Origin: JBDTVS01 sp040007095
GTDB lineage: Bacteria > Acidobacteriota > Vicinamibacteria > Vicinamibacterales > CAVVIG01
Reading direction: 5' to 3'
Assembly (NCBI GenBank): GCA_040007095.1
Contig: JBDTVS010000074.1
Coordinates: 1-56,852 of the forward strand
Length of the DNA stretch: 56,852 bases
This document shows positions 40,876 through 50,037 of the stretch, one piece after another (within the stretch, counting starts at the first letter, position 1; each line of letters begins with the position of its first letter). A program made the translations under genes and the position numbers. The notes under the pieces were generated by a model, which was not told where the DNA came from, searched no databases, and worked only from the letters and a program-made list of their open reading frames with translations.

Positions 40876-42837
40876 CTATCCCGACTTGTCAGGTCGCGAC
40901 CGACCGTTCTCCGGCAGCACCCGTAAGACAGATTCGTGTCTCATCTTCTCTGCCCACGCTCGCGGTGTCGCCCACGCCTCGGAGTTGGCCTCGACGGCAT
41001 CAGCACCCCGATCGATGAACAGCTTGACCAACTCCAGTCGGCCCCAGCGGCATGCCCATCCGAGCGGCGTGCTCTTCAGCAGATCGTCGCGACGATCGCG
41101 GCGCGCGCCAGCATCGAGCACGATCGTTGCGAGGGCCACACGTTCCTCCGCCGTCGAGGTCTCGCGCGGCCAGTCGGCACAAATGTCGTGGAGGATCGTG
41201 CGCCCGTACGGCCCAAGCGCGTTCGCCCCGGCGCGCGTGACCATCAGCTGGAAGCACTTCAAGTACCGATCGCGATCGTCCTCGACGTGCGTGCCGAGCG
41301 GGCGCATCAAGTTCCAGTGCCAGCGCTCGTCGCCCGGCGGCCAGTCGAGATGCTCCAGCGCGAGCAGGACGATGTCCGGTCGTCCGCCGCCCGCACCGCT
41401 GTCGAGTAAACGTGCCGCGACGGTCCCCCCATCGGGCACGGTCCGCGGCTGCAGTCGTCCGGCCGGCTCATCGACGAGCATCTGCTGCGCCCGATCGATC
41501 AGCCCGAAGTGTCCCGCCACGAGGGCGTCGGCGAATCCGCCGTAGCGTTCGAGCACCGCAATGACGTCCCACTTCCGGCGCTGGTACGCCTCGAACATCG
41601 GCGTGGACGCGGCGTAAATCGACGGATTGGGATCCGCGCCGCGCTTCAGCAAGATTTCGGCGAGCTCCGGCTGTCCGGCGATCGCGCACGTCCGCAACGG
41701 TTCCCCCCACGAGTAGACGATGTCGTCGAGCGCGTCCAAACGACGACGTTCGTCCGGGTCGAAGCCCAGATCGAGCAGCAGCGTCAGCATGTCCGCTCGG
41801 CCGCAGATCACGGCCCGTGCCATCAGGCCATAGGGTCCTGGCGGATCGCTCAGCGCACCCGCCGCGTGACGAGCTCGCAGCCAGTGCGCGTCGCCGTGCG
41901 TGAGCGCGGCGCCAGCGGTCATCGTCGCGCCGTGCGACTTGAGTAGCTCCGTCATCGCTGCGGCCTTGGCGGGCGTGAAGTTCTTTCGATAGCGGCCGAC
42001 CAGCTCCAAGGGCGTCCAGTAGCAGGGCTCGTACGCGTTCAGGTCGGCGCCGTGATCGATCAACCATCGCGCGACGTCGAGGAAGAGCATCAGCGAGGCC
42101 TGGTGCAGCATCGTCCAGCCGTCGCCCTTGTGCGCGCGTATCAACCGCGGATCCTCGTCAAGGCAGGAAAGGACCGTCGCTTCGTCGTTTCCTTCCGTCA
42201 TCGCAGGAATCAAGCGTGCCATCACCGGAGAGCTCAAGTCGACGTTCGGGACGTCGGCCGCCCGATTCGGACGGCGCGGGGCGTCCTCCACGCTCCGGCG
42301 TTCCAGGGCTTCGTTGATGATCGTGACGATCTCGTCGTCGCCGCGCTCGGTCGCGATCGTGAGTGCGCCGGTCGCGTCGCGATGCGGCCAGATCCCTTTG
42401 AACGGATCGGCGCGGTGCTCCATCAGTACGCGCACCATCTCAGGGTTGCGGTCGAGCACCGCGTAGTGGAGCGCCCGGTGCTCGTTGTGCTCCGACATGT
42501 CCAGGTGTACGAGCTCGGGGCGCGCGGCGAGCATGGCGCGAACCTTCGCGATGTCCCCCGCGCGGACCGCGTCCACCAGGCCCGCAACCGTTACGCCGTC
42601 GACATACGCCTTCAGCTTGGGCCAGTTGTCGAAGCCGTATGCGCGTGCGATCACGAACTGCGCGTCTTGGAGCGCGAAGGTCGTCGGATCGGCGCCGTGA
42701 TAGTGGCGAGACGCTTCCGCGACGGCGGCGCGCTCGCCGGCGCGGAACGCCTTGAGGAGTGCCGTCGCCTGCCGTTTCAGTTGATCGAGCGCGGGGTGCT
42801 CGCGAAGCGCACGAGTGGGAAGCGAACGGGACGGCAT
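40876..42837 (-). CDS. Ankyrin-repeat protein
   Basis: A 653-residue cytoplasmic protein. Residues 15-85 form a conserved lead domain (LDQLKRQATALLKAFRAGE, then FVIARAYGFDNWPKLKAY) that often precedes ankyrin repeats. Repeats follow in two blocks: about 90-165 (RALHYAVLDRNPEMVRVLM, GALTIATERGDDEIVTII) and about 220-640 (TMLHQASLMLFLDVARWLIDHGADLNA, PLRTCAIAGQPELAEILLKRGADPN and others). I started it at 42837 because the domain begins there; upstream in-frame codons are unlike it. Such proteins act in protein-protein contacts, and the partner is unknown. It is 53 bp from the broken GNAT gene on the same strand. Confidence 0.85.
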   Translation of the reverse strand: MPSRSLPTRALREHPALDQLKRQATALLKAFRAGERAAVAEASRHYHGADPTTFALQDAQFVIARAYGFDNWPKLKAYVDGVTVAGLVDAVRAGDIAKVRAMLAARPELVHLDMSEHNEHRALHYAVLDRNPEMVRVLMEHRADPFKGIWPHRDATGALTIATERGDDEIVTIINEALERRSVEDAPRRPNRAADVPNVDLSSPVMARLIPAMTEGNDEATVLSCLDEDPRLIRAHKGDGWTMLHQASLMLFLDVARWLIDHGADLNAYEPCYWTPLELVGRYRKNFTPAKAAAMTELLKSHGATMTAGAALTHGDAHWLRARHAAGALSDPPGPYGLMARAVICGRADMLTLLLDLGFDPDERRRLDALDDIVYSWGEPLRTCAIAGQPELAEILLKRGADPNPSIYAASTPMFEAYQRRKWDVIAVLERYGGFADALVAGHFGLIDRAQQMLVDEPAGRLQPRTVPDGGTVAARLLDSGAGGGRPDIVLLALEHLDWPPGDERWHWNLMRPLGTHVEDDRDRYLKCFQLMVTRAGANALGPYGRTILHDICADWPRETSTAEERVALATIVLDAGARRDRRDDLLKSTPLGWACRWGRLELVKLFIDRGADAVEANSEAWATPRAWAEKMRHESVLRVLPENGRSRPDKSG

Positions 42838-43164
42838 GATGAGCGGTGGACGCACTCCTTCCCGCGGACACGGGAGCGCCCTGATGCGCTGCGGGCAGGA
42901 TAATCCACGTGAAACAGACAGGCAAACCTGCTGCGGGGCGGCGGCCAGCTGGGCCAGATCCAGTTCCTCCTCGGCCACGTGTATATAAGACGACCGAGCG
43001 CTATCTCGCGTGCAAGCAGAAGCTCCGGCACGCCGTGAACGACCGCCTCGGCATCGAGCCTGATGCCCGGCTGACTCGATCGCTGGCCGGGCGACTCCTG
43101 GATCCCCCGGCGCGACCACTCAGAATCTGGCCTGCAGCGGGGCCGCTCCGGCTGGGGCAATAAT
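42838..43164. other. Intergenic region, nothing recognised
   Basis: These 327 bases separate the ankyrin gene from the small membrane protein gene. Short frames on both strands (for example 42909-43163 on plus, GTG start) have no family resemblance and no convincing ribosome-binding site. Confidence 0.5.
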
Positions 43165-43569
43165 CTAGTGCGTGAACGCGATGTAACCGAACAGGACGCT
43201 CAGCGCAACGAGCATCGCACCGGCCGGCCGGAATATCCAGGCGCGTTCGAGCGAGATCCGCTGTTCGATTTGGTTCAGGTGGATTTGCGGGAGCACCATG
43301 ATCCGCAGCCCTTTGATGACCTGGCCCCAGCCGACAATCGTCACGACCATCGGCAGGCCTTGCCACACGTTGTGGAACGAGACGATGATCGCGCCAAGGA
43401 GGAGATTGATGAAGCCGTCGGCAAACGCGCCGGCTTTGCCCTGACTCTTCAGCAGCAGGAACAACTCTGCCCAGGCGCGGGGCTGCACGATGTGCGAGAG
43501 TCCGAGCGCAAAATACGTCAACGCCGCAAAGACCTCGAGGGCATGTCGCGGCTCACGTGGGCCGTCCAT
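43165..43569 (-). CDS. Small integral membrane protein
   Basis: A 134-residue protein with about four hydrophobic segments: near residues 10-27 (EVFAALTYFALGLSHIV), 48-65 (ADGFINLLLGAIIVSF), 70-93 and 115-133 (GAMLVALSVLFGYIAF). I recognise the general type, a short uncharacterised membrane protein, but not a named family. Its start lies only 32 bp from the start of the plus-strand fragment at 43602, so the two are divergent. Confidence 0.7.
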   Translation of the reverse strand: MDGPREPRHALEVFAALTYFALGLSHIVQPRAWAELFLLLKSQGKAGAFADGFINLLLGAIIVSFHNVWQGLPMVVTIVGWGQVIKGLRIMVLPQIHLNQIEQRISLERAWIFRPAGAMLVALSVLFGYIAFTH

Positions 43570-43601
43570 TCTGCTCTGCGGGCCCGAAGATCCGCTTCCT
43601 G

Positions 43602-43772
43602 ATGTGGCGACCGACTCCCAACCACATCATGGTCGACCTGGAATTCGACAGCATGAGCGAGGCGGACCCCTTCCGCGCCACCATGCCACAACTTTGGAGT
43701 GGCCCGGGCAAGGTCGTCATGCACACCCGCGGGGCGCGCATCGCCGATCTCATCGAAGTCAAGGTCATCTGA
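43602..43772 (+). pseudogene. C-terminal fragment of a dimeric alpha-beta-barrel protein
   Basis: The frame gives about 56 residues, MWRPTPNHIMVDLEFDSM, then EADPFRATMPQLWSG and ARIADLIEVKVI. The NHIMVDLEFDSxxEAxxF block is the usual second half of small dimeric alpha-beta-barrel (antibiotic-monooxygenase-like) proteins of about 100 residues. The first half, normally a His-containing strand and helix, is missing. It is probably a truncated gene whose left side was replaced when the divergent membrane-protein gene came to lie here. It could be a short functional protein, but that is less likely. Confidence 0.5.
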
Positions 43773-43854
43773 ACGCGCATACGTATCCTGCGTTTCGTTC
43801 TCACTGACGTGCAGCTAAATCCGGCCGGCGCAGACGGCCAAAGAGAGGGTCCGA

Positions 43855-44622
43855 ATGGAGACACGCATCGATCACATCGCCGGCGGCATCCACCGCATTT
43901 CCACCTGGGTGCCGGCATTCGGCATCACCTTCAACCAGTTCCTCATCGCCGACGAACGGCCGGCGCTGATTCATACGGGGGAGTACGGCTTCTACGACAA
44001 CGTCCGGAAAGCGGTGGCGCAGGTGATTGATCCCGCGACCCTCGCCTACATAGCGCTGCTGCACTGGGAGGGGGACGAGAACGGCGGGATGGACCGCTTG
44101 ATGCAGCAGGCGCCCGGAGCCGAGCTCGTCGGCTCGGCACTGTCCATTCAGCTCAACGCGCGTGGATTCGGCGTCACCGACCGGGTGCGCGGGTTCGAGG
44201 ACGGACAGACGCTGTCGCTCGGGCGCCACACGCTGAGGTTTCTCGAAACGCCGCACGTGCATCATTGGGATTCGATGATGGTCGTCGAAGAATCGACCAA
44301 GAGTCTCTTCCCGGCCGACCTGTTCCTCCAGCCTGGCGATCAGCCGCCGGTGGTCACCGAAAACTTGTCGGACCCGATGTGCGAAGTCTACCGGCAAGTC
44401 GGGATCTTCGCGCACGAGGCACCCGTCCGGCGCGTCGTGGATCGCGTCGCCGCGCTCGATCTGGACTGGGTCCACGCGATGCACGGAGGAACGCTGACAC
44501 GACAAGCGCTCCCGTCGTACATCGCCGCGCTGCGCCGCCAGGAATTCGCGTATCGCGGCCTGCTCCTGGGGCGTCAGGTCGAGACCGTCACGACAACGTC
44601 GCAGACGACGGCCATCGTGTAA
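43855..44622 (+). CDS. Di-iron (ODP-type) MBL-fold protein
   Basis: A 255-residue cytoplasmic protein of the metallo-beta-lactamase fold with the ligand pattern of flavodiiron proteins: H70-x-E72-x-D74 in HWEGDENGG, H136/H137, D155 in FPADLF and H210 in HAMHGG. In that family the E and D replace zinc ligands and give a di-iron site that reduces oxygen or nitric oxide, or senses oxygen. There is no flavodoxin domain, as in the stand-alone ODP group that acts as a sensor or uses a separate electron partner. The upstream sequence GAGAGGGTCCGAATGG gives a reasonable ribosome-binding site for ATG 43855. A truncated cupin lies 73 bp downstream. Confidence 0.87.
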   Translation: METRIDHIAGGIHRISTWVPAFGITFNQFLIADERPALIHTGEYGFYDNVRKAVAQVIDPATLAYIALLHWEGDENGGMDRLMQQAPGAELVGSALSIQLNARGFGVTDRVRGFEDGQTLSLGRHTLRFLETPHVHHWDSMMVVEESTKSLFPADLFLQPGDQPPVVTENLSDPMCEVYRQVGIFAHEAPVRRVVDRVAALDLDWVHAMHGGTLTRQALPSYIAALRRQEFAYRGLLLGRQVETVTTTSQTTAIV

Positions 44623-44695
44623 ATACGGCCACTCCGCACGTATGGTGCGGCGATGGCGCAGAGTCAAACAGTTCACTTCGACAAGGAGCGCAGGC

Positions 44696-44833
44696 ATGAG
44701 TACGGCAATCGAGCAGACTCAGATGTCGCCAACGAGCGGCCTCCATTGGCCGCCGGGTGAGGGACAGGGAATTTGGTTTCAGGGGAATCGAATGACGATC
44801 AAGGCCACGGTCGACCTGCACTCAAATCGTTGA
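44696..44833 (+). pseudogene. Truncated cupin-domain gene
   Basis: A strong ribosome-binding site (AAGGAG about 10 bases upstream) precedes ATG 44696. The product reads MSTAIEQTQMSPTSGLHWPP, GQGIWFQGNRMTIKATVDLHSNR and stops after 45 residues. The WFxGNRMTIKAT stretch is the first strand of quercetin-dioxygenase-like cupins; the metal-binding strands that should follow are gone. The breakpoint is at about 44815-44833, just before an unusual AT-rich stretch with CTAGTGTT at 44855. Confidence 0.6.
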
Positions 44834-45016
44834 AATGGGTCGAGAGCGCCGGCACTAGTGTTCAAATCGTGTACCGGTGTATTTGATTCGTTGAATGACG
44901 GCTCGACATCGTCGAAGAGTGGAACACAAGCGGGGGGCGGCCAACCGGCGTGACGCGCCGCCGAAGGACGGTACAATCGCATCCAGCAGCACGCAATGGC
45001 TGCTTGAGGAAAATGG

Positions 45017-45529
45017 ATGAAGTCGATTCGGACGTGGCTGGGTCTTGATGCCCCGCAGACGCAGGAGCTCGCGCCACTGCGCGAAACCCTCGAGGCACTG
45101 GATCATCTCGATCCGGCGCGCGCGCGACACCTCGCCGCCTTTGCGTACCTGCTTGGGCGTGTCGCCAATGCCGACCAGTACGTGTCGCCGGAAGAAACCG
45201 CCGCCATGGAGGCCCTCGTGCGGAGGCACGGACAGCTGCCGCGGGACCAGGCGATGGTCGTCGTGCAGCTGGCAAAGACCAGCAATCGTCTGTTCGGAGG
45301 AACCGCCAATTTCCTCGTCGCGAGGGAATTCTCGCAGCCGGCGACTTACGAGCAGAAGCTTGCGCTGATGGAGTGTCTGTTCGCGCTCGCGGCGACAGAC
45401 GAAGCCATCTCAACGGCCGAAGAAGGCGAGATTCACCGAATCGCCACAGAGCTGTGCATCGATCGTTCGGATCTCATCGCGCTGCGGGTGGCGCACCAAC
45501 GGCATCTTCCTGGTCTGTCCCGCGGGTAG
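45017..45529 (+). CDS. TerB-family protein
   Basis: A 170-residue all-helical cytoplasmic protein. Residues 35-160 fit the TerB/DUF533-like fold: ARHLAAFAYLLGRVANADQYVSPEE, then LMECLFALAATDEAISTAEEGEIHRIATEL. The paired acidic positions after the second and sixth helices (ADQYVSPEE, TDEAISTAEE) are the metal-binding sites of this fold. TerB-like proteins take part in envelope or metal stress responses, and stand-alone copies are widespread without a proven role. It is not beside other ter genes. GAGGA at about 45006 sits well for ATG 45017. Confidence 0.82.
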   Translation: MKSIRTWLGLDAPQTQELAPLRETLEALDHLDPARARHLAAFAYLLGRVANADQYVSPEETAAMEALVRRHGQLPRDQAMVVVQLAKTSNRLFGGTANFLVAREFSQPATYEQKLALMECLFALAATDEAISTAEEGEIHRIATELCIDRSDLIALRVAHQRHLPGLSRG

Positions 45530-45676
45530 ACAGGAGCGCCAGCACTCGCGTAGGGCCTGGCGCACCAACCCAGCGCCGTTGGGAAGGTCACGCCCCGCAG
45601 AATCCACGACACATCGCACCTCGCGTCGCTCAGCGAAGGTGTGTTCGAGCCGTGCAGGGCCGGTTGAACAACCGGC

Positions 45677-47107
45677 CTACCTGCCGGCGGGAAATTGGAG
45701 CAGCTCCGTCAGTTCGGACGGACTCGCCAGGCCTTCGAAGCGCTCGATCCTGCGGAGAATCTCCTCCACCTGGTCTTCGGGCATGCTCGCGTGGCCCACC
45801 AGCCGGCGAAACTTCTCCCGCACCGCCGGCCACTGAACGACGCGCGCCGAGCCACTCGGGAGCTGCACGTGCTTCGTGAAGGCCTCTGCAGACTTCGTCA
45901 CGATGGAGACCCGCCCTCCGTCGAGGTGGACAAAGCGAGGGTTGGTGAGCGGCCGCGGGTTGGGGTCGACCTCGACGAGATCCTGCAACCTGGCGATGCG
46001 GGGATCCGCCATCTTCACGGCGTCCATGTGTTCCCAGGTGAAGCCCCCCGACTTCGCGTCCGCCACGGCTGCCGCAACGAAGTACACGATGCTGTGGGCG
46101 GCATCGCTCAGGTTCCTGGGTTGGCGGGTGTCGATCCAGTCCTTCATCTGCACACCCGTGAGTTGCCCGCCCGAGATGATGATACTGGCCACGGCATCGA
46201 GCTCGATGTCGTTCTCGAGCACTGCCGCGGTGGCCGCCTCTGCGAAGACGTGGAACGGATGCGCTCCGGGGATCAGCTTGATCGCCATGTAGTCGACAAA
46301 GTTCCAGCGCTCGCCGAGGTCCTTCGTGCTGTCGGAGATCTCCTGACCTCCGAATGCCGAGAAGTAGCCGCGGGGGGCTTCGATGACGTCGGGCCGCCCG
46401 GTGACACCCAGCTGCGCCAACCGCGCGAGCCGGGTACCTTCGAACGCAGCCTGGTGTGCATGGTAGGGTCGGTGGTCCGATGCGTGGTCGGCTCCGATCG
46501 CCATGCCACCCGCGTCCGACGTGGCGAGCGCCATCGCATGCGCCATCTGCTCCTCGGTGAGACCCAGCACGAGACCCGCCGCGACGACGGCGCTCTGAAC
46601 GGTGGTGACTCGGCTGTGGAAGCCCTGGTCCATCCGTCCTGGCGTGAGGACGAGATCGAGACGGCTGCCGACCTCGTAGCCGAGGACGATCGCCTTGAGA
46701 ACCTGGTTGGCGGCCACCGACACCGTGTTGCGAGCCTGATACTCCCACGTGGCGAGGGCAGCCGCCGTGGAGGGTCCGCCGAAGTGCCCGATGAGAAGAA
46801 GGCACGTGTCGTCCATCCCCGGTGCGTCGCTGCTGGCGTTGTTCACGCCGGCCGCAGCTGCCGCGGGCACCTTGGTCCCGTTGAACCACAGCGTGGCGTC
46901 GGGAGTGCCGCCGCTTTCCAGCGCGAGCGTGCGAAACGCCTCGACACAGCTAATTCGGTAGCCGCGCGCGGCGCTCGCCAGCGTACTCGCGACGACCATC
47001 TTGGCCAGCTCGAGATGCCGTGAAGGGAGATCTCCCTTCGCGGCCCTCGTGACGAATCGCGCAAACTGCTGAGCCACGGTTGGGCCCATGGTGATGTGTG
47101 TTCCCAT
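45677..47107 (-). CDS. MmgE/PrpD-family protein
   Basis: A 476-residue cytoplasmic enzyme of the MmgE/PrpD family, whose known members include 2-methylcitrate dehydratase, cis-aconitate decarboxylase and iminodisuccinate epimerase. Typical blocks are present: FNGTKVPAAAAAGVNNASSD, LKAIVLGYEVGSRLDLVL, HSRVTTVQSAVVAAGLVLGL, MAIKLIPGAHPFHVFAEAA and GGRVSIVTKS. Length is normal for the family. Another ATG six codons in (47089) is possible. It does not sit with methylcitrate-cycle genes here, so the substrate is open. Confidence 0.88.
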   Translation of the reverse strand: MGTHITMGPTVAQQFARFVTRAAKGDLPSRHLELAKMVVASTLASAARGYRISCVEAFRTLALESGGTPDATLWFNGTKVPAAAAAGVNNASSDAPGMDDTCLLLIGHFGGPSTAAALATWEYQARNTVSVAANQVLKAIVLGYEVGSRLDLVLTPGRMDQGFHSRVTTVQSAVVAAGLVLGLTEEQMAHAMALATSDAGGMAIGADHASDHRPYHAHQAAFEGTRLARLAQLGVTGRPDVIEAPRGYFSAFGGQEISDSTKDLGERWNFVDYMAIKLIPGAHPFHVFAEAATAAVLENDIELDAVASIIISGGQLTGVQMKDWIDTRQPRNLSDAAHSIVYFVAAAVADAKSGGFTWEHMDAVKMADPRIARLQDLVEVDPNPRPLTNPRFVHLDGGRVSIVTKSAEAFTKHVQLPSGSARVVQWPAVREKFRRLVGHASMPEDQVEEILRRIERFEGLASPSELTELLQFPAGR

Positions 47108-47290
47108 TGGCAGCGATGATGAATCCTCGAGGTCCGGACCTTCTCATTGGCCGAACCGCTCAATCCGGTGCACCAGCTCAGGACCCTCGTCGCCCTTGTG
47201 CGCGAGCTGAGCGATCGCGCGTGAATGGCTCCAAATACCGCGCGATTCGACGCCACTCCGCGCTGATTCGGCGAGTGCCTCGCATCCGCC

Positions 47291-48811
47291 CTACACGCGC
47301 GTCAGTCGCCGTACTTCCTCGCAGTCTGCCGGCGAAGGTAGTCCAAACCCCCGGCCGTACCCGAAGAGCTCGGCGACGGTCTTGGCTCCGAAACGGTCGT
47401 CGAGCAACTCCAGTTGATCGGCGGTAATGAGCGCCGGGTGTGGCACCCCGCACGCACGACTCAGCGCGACCACGTCCTTCCGCAGAGCGATGATGTAATT
47501 GGCCAGCCGCGCCGCCTTACTGGTTGGATCCAGTCCACGCACGAGCCACGGGTGTTGCGTCGCGACGCCAGTCGGGCAGTGGTTCGTGTGACACCGCTGT
47601 GCCTGGATGCAGCCAATCGCCATCATCGCTTCGCGGCCGACATTGATGGTGTCGCAGCCCAGTGCGAACCCGAAGACTGCCGCCTCGGGGAAACCCAATT
47701 TGCCCGATCCGACGAAGATGACCCGCTGATCAAGACCGCGCGCTGTGAAGATCTTCAGCACGCGGCTGAAACCCACTTTGAATGGCAAGGCGACATGATC
47801 CGTGAACACCAGCGGACCGGCGCCCGTGCCGCCTTCGCCGCCGTCGATCGTGATGAAGTCAACGCCGCGTTTACCGCCCACCATCAAGCGCGCCAGATCC
47901 TCCCAGAACGCCGAATCGCCGACGGCCGATTTGATCCCGACCGGAAGGCCGGTTTCACCGGCGATCAGCTCGACGAAATCGAGCATTTCGTCGGCATTCC
48001 GAAATGCGCTGTGCGCGGCCGGGCTGATGCAATCCCGGTCCATCGGAATGCCACGGATCTCGGCGATCTCACGATTGATTTTCGCTTTCGGCAGCAGTCC
48101 TCCGACACCAGGCTTTGCGCCCTGACTGAGCTTGATCTCGATCGCGCGAATTTGCGGTGCACGTGCGATCGTGTCCTTCAATCTCGCCATACTGAAGCGA
48201 CCGTCAGGTTCGCGACAACCGAAGTACCCGGTCCCGACCTGCCACACCAGATCGCCGCCCTTCAAGTGGTGCGACGACACGCCGCCTTCTCCCGTGCTTT
48301 GAAGGCAGCCGGCAATCTGACTGCCGCGATTGAGTGCCTCCACGGCTGGCCCGCTCAGCGAACCGAAGCTCATTCCCGAAACGTTGACAATCGATGCAGG
48401 CCGGAACGCACGCACCCGCCCTCGGGCCTGCCCCATCGTTTTCGCGCATGGAGTCAGGAACTGCGGATCGAACTCCGCATCACCCGGATGATAGGCCGGC
48501 AGCGGAAACGTGTTGTGCTTGATGATCAAATAGTGTGGTTGCAGCTCCATCTCGTTGTCGGAGCCAAACCCGAAGTAGTTGTTTTCGCGTTTCGCCGACG
48601 CGTAGATCCATCGCCGCTGGTCGCGGCTGAACGGGCGCTCCTCGTCGTTATCTGTGACGATGTATTGACGGAGCTCTGGACCGACGGCTTCGAGCCAGTA
48701 GCGCACATGCCCGATGATCGGAAACGTTCTGAGGATTGCATGTTGACGCTGGGTCAAATCGTAAATCGCGACAACTAGGAAAGCGACGGTCACGACAACA
48801 ATCGAGATCAT
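47291..48811 (-). CDS. Membrane-anchored FMN/Fe-S glutamate-synthase-like protein
   Basis: A 506-residue protein with an N-terminal membrane helix (MISIVVVTVAFLVVAIYDL) and the FMN-binding barrel of glutamate synthase. The FMN/substrate loop GGEGGTGAGP and the three-cysteine cluster in CIQAQRCHTNHCPTGV (C-x5-C-x4-C, for a 3Fe-4S centre) are intact. There is no glutaminase domain, as in the archaeal-type single-domain relatives, so it need not make glutamate and may be a membrane-facing oxidoreductase. I start it at 48811, where the membrane helix begins; the long frame upstream is antisense to the VWA gene. It lies 8 bp after that gene on the same strand and is probably cotranscribed. Confidence 0.88.
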   Translation of the reverse strand: MISIVVVTVAFLVVAIYDLTQRQHAILRTFPIIGHVRYWLEAVGPELRQYIVTDNDEERPFSRDQRRWIYASAKRENNYFGFGSDNEMELQPHYLIIKHNTFPLPAYHPGDAEFDPQFLTPCAKTMGQARGRVRAFRPASIVNVSGMSFGSLSGPAVEALNRGSQIAGCLQSTGEGGVSSHHLKGGDLVWQVGTGYFGCREPDGRFSMARLKDTIARAPQIRAIEIKLSQGAKPGVGGLLPKAKINREIAEIRGIPMDRDCISPAAHSAFRNADEMLDFVELIAGETGLPVGIKSAVGDSAFWEDLARLMVGGKRGVDFITIDGGEGGTGAGPLVFTDHVALPFKVGFSRVLKIFTARGLDQRVIFVGSGKLGFPEAAVFGFALGCDTINVGREAMMAIGCIQAQRCHTNHCPTGVATQHPWLVRGLDPTSKAARLANYIIALRKDVVALSRACGVPHPALITADQLELLDDRFGAKTVAELFGYGRGFGLPSPADCEEVRRLTRV

Positions 48812-48819
48812 GGCGGGTC

Positions 48820-49782
48820 CTATTGCTTCGGAGCCACATAGGTCTTGCGGGCACGCGGCTTCACGTCGGTCTTCACCGTCCTGACATCGATGCGGTGCAC
48901 CTTGCCATTGCGAACCGGCGGAGCGAAGCCGAGCAGGTACTGGCTGTGCAGTTCGTCGGCCACGCGTCCGAACGCGGCCACGAGATCCTGCCCGAATCGG
49001 ATCTCGATGTAGCCGCCGCCGGTCTCGTCCGCGACGCGTCCAAGACCCGGGTCCGGCAGATCCGCCACGAGCAGCGCCTGCAGGTCTCCCGGACCAAGGC
49101 CCGGAGGCACGGCCCGGCTCCGCCGGCTCCGCATCGCGACGGCATAGATCATCACATCCTCGCGACGCGCGCGATCGATGATCTCGCTTTGGCTGATCGG
49201 ACGGCGGCGGAAGCTCGGAGGCTCCGCGTCCTTGCCGTCGCTCAGCACCAGGATCACGGTTCGCTGGTCCCGCGCCGGCCCAAACGCGTCGAGCGCTTCG
49301 TCGATGGCGCGCCACAGCGGCGTCGGTGCGTCCGGCGCGATCTCTGTCGGCAGGGCGGCCTTGAGCTCCCGCACGTCTCGCGTAAACGAGGGGCTGAGTG
49401 TCACCTCGTGCCCGAACGTCCCGACTCTCGCGACATCGTCCGGCCGGAGCCTTCCGAAGAGCTCAGACGCCGCGGCGCGCAGCAGCGGCAGGTTGCCTTC
49501 CATGCTTCCGGACACGTCGAGCATCACGACCAGCCGCACCGGCTGAGGCGAGTTGTCGAACACCGTGATCGGCTGCACCTTGCCTTCGTCTCGGACCTCG
49601 AAGTCGCTCTGGGTCAGCGTGGGGACGAGCCGTCCCTCGCGGTCGGTGACCGTCACGAACACGCGGACGGCATCGCTCGTCCCGCGGAACAGGGCCTGCT
49701 GAGCAGCGACGGCGGCAAGCGCGGTACCGAGAACGCACGCGGCAACGATCGCACGCACAAAACATCGCATCATAGCCCTCAA
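48820..49782 (-). CDS. VWA-domain protein, VWFA-related acidobacterial family
   Basis: A 320-residue exported protein. A signal peptide (about 1-28, LGTALAAVAAQQA) is followed by the short beta domain VFVTVTDREGRLVPTLTQSDFEV and a VWA domain whose metal site is D89-x-S91-x-S93 (DVSGSM). The later loops TPLWRAIDEAL and LSDGKDAE are present, as is a tail ending ELHSQYLLGFAPP. It is a diverged paralogue of the VWA protein at 2725-3708, without a sortase nearby. In-frame ATGs at 49773 and 49770 are alternative starts. It leads a two-gene unit with the glutamate-synthase-like protein. Confidence 0.87.
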   Translation of the reverse strand: MRAMMRCFVRAIVAACVLGTALAAVAAQQALFRGTSDAVRVFVTVTDREGRLVPTLTQSDFEVRDEGKVQPITVFDNSPQPVRLVVMLDVSGSMEGNLPLLRAAASELFGRLRPDDVARVGTFGHEVTLSPSFTRDVRELKAALPTEIAPDAPTPLWRAIDEALDAFGPARDQRTVILVLSDGKDAEPPSFRRRPISQSEIIDRARREDVMIYAVAMRSRRSRAVPPGLGPGDLQALLVADLPDPGLGRVADETGGGYIEIRFGQDLVAAFGRVADELHSQYLLGFAPPVRNGKVHRIDVRTVKTDVKPRARKTYVAPKQ

Positions 49783-50037
49783 TGCGAGTGTAGCCTGAGG
49801 GAGTGTCAGCGGCCGAGCGTCCGGCTCTCGGCGGGCGGAACATGGGCCATTAGCTGATTCTGCTCAAGCTCACGTATGACGGACGGTTCTAAAGAAAAGG
49901 CCCTGTCTCGGAGGCTGATCGGAGAAAATACGCCCGATCGAGTTTCTGGCGGACGACACGCCAGCCGCGGGCGGCGGTCCAGCGGCCGGAAGCGCACGTC
50001 GAGTCCGATTTCTGCGGGGACTGTTCGAGGAGAGGAT

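Noticed and set aside
42909..43163. 84-codon plus frame with GTG start
   Set aside because: No ribosome-binding site, no recognisable motif, and proline/arginine-rich ends.
44854..44930. A second IS630/MITE-like end, CTAGTGTTCAAATCG
   Set aside because: It starts like the ends of the 53.8-kb element, but no convincing inverted partner is found; GAACACAAG at about 44920 is too short a match.
48820..49782. Possible sortase client in the second VWA protein
   Set aside because: Its C-terminus (ARKTYVAPKQ) has neither an LPxTx motif nor a terminal membrane helix.
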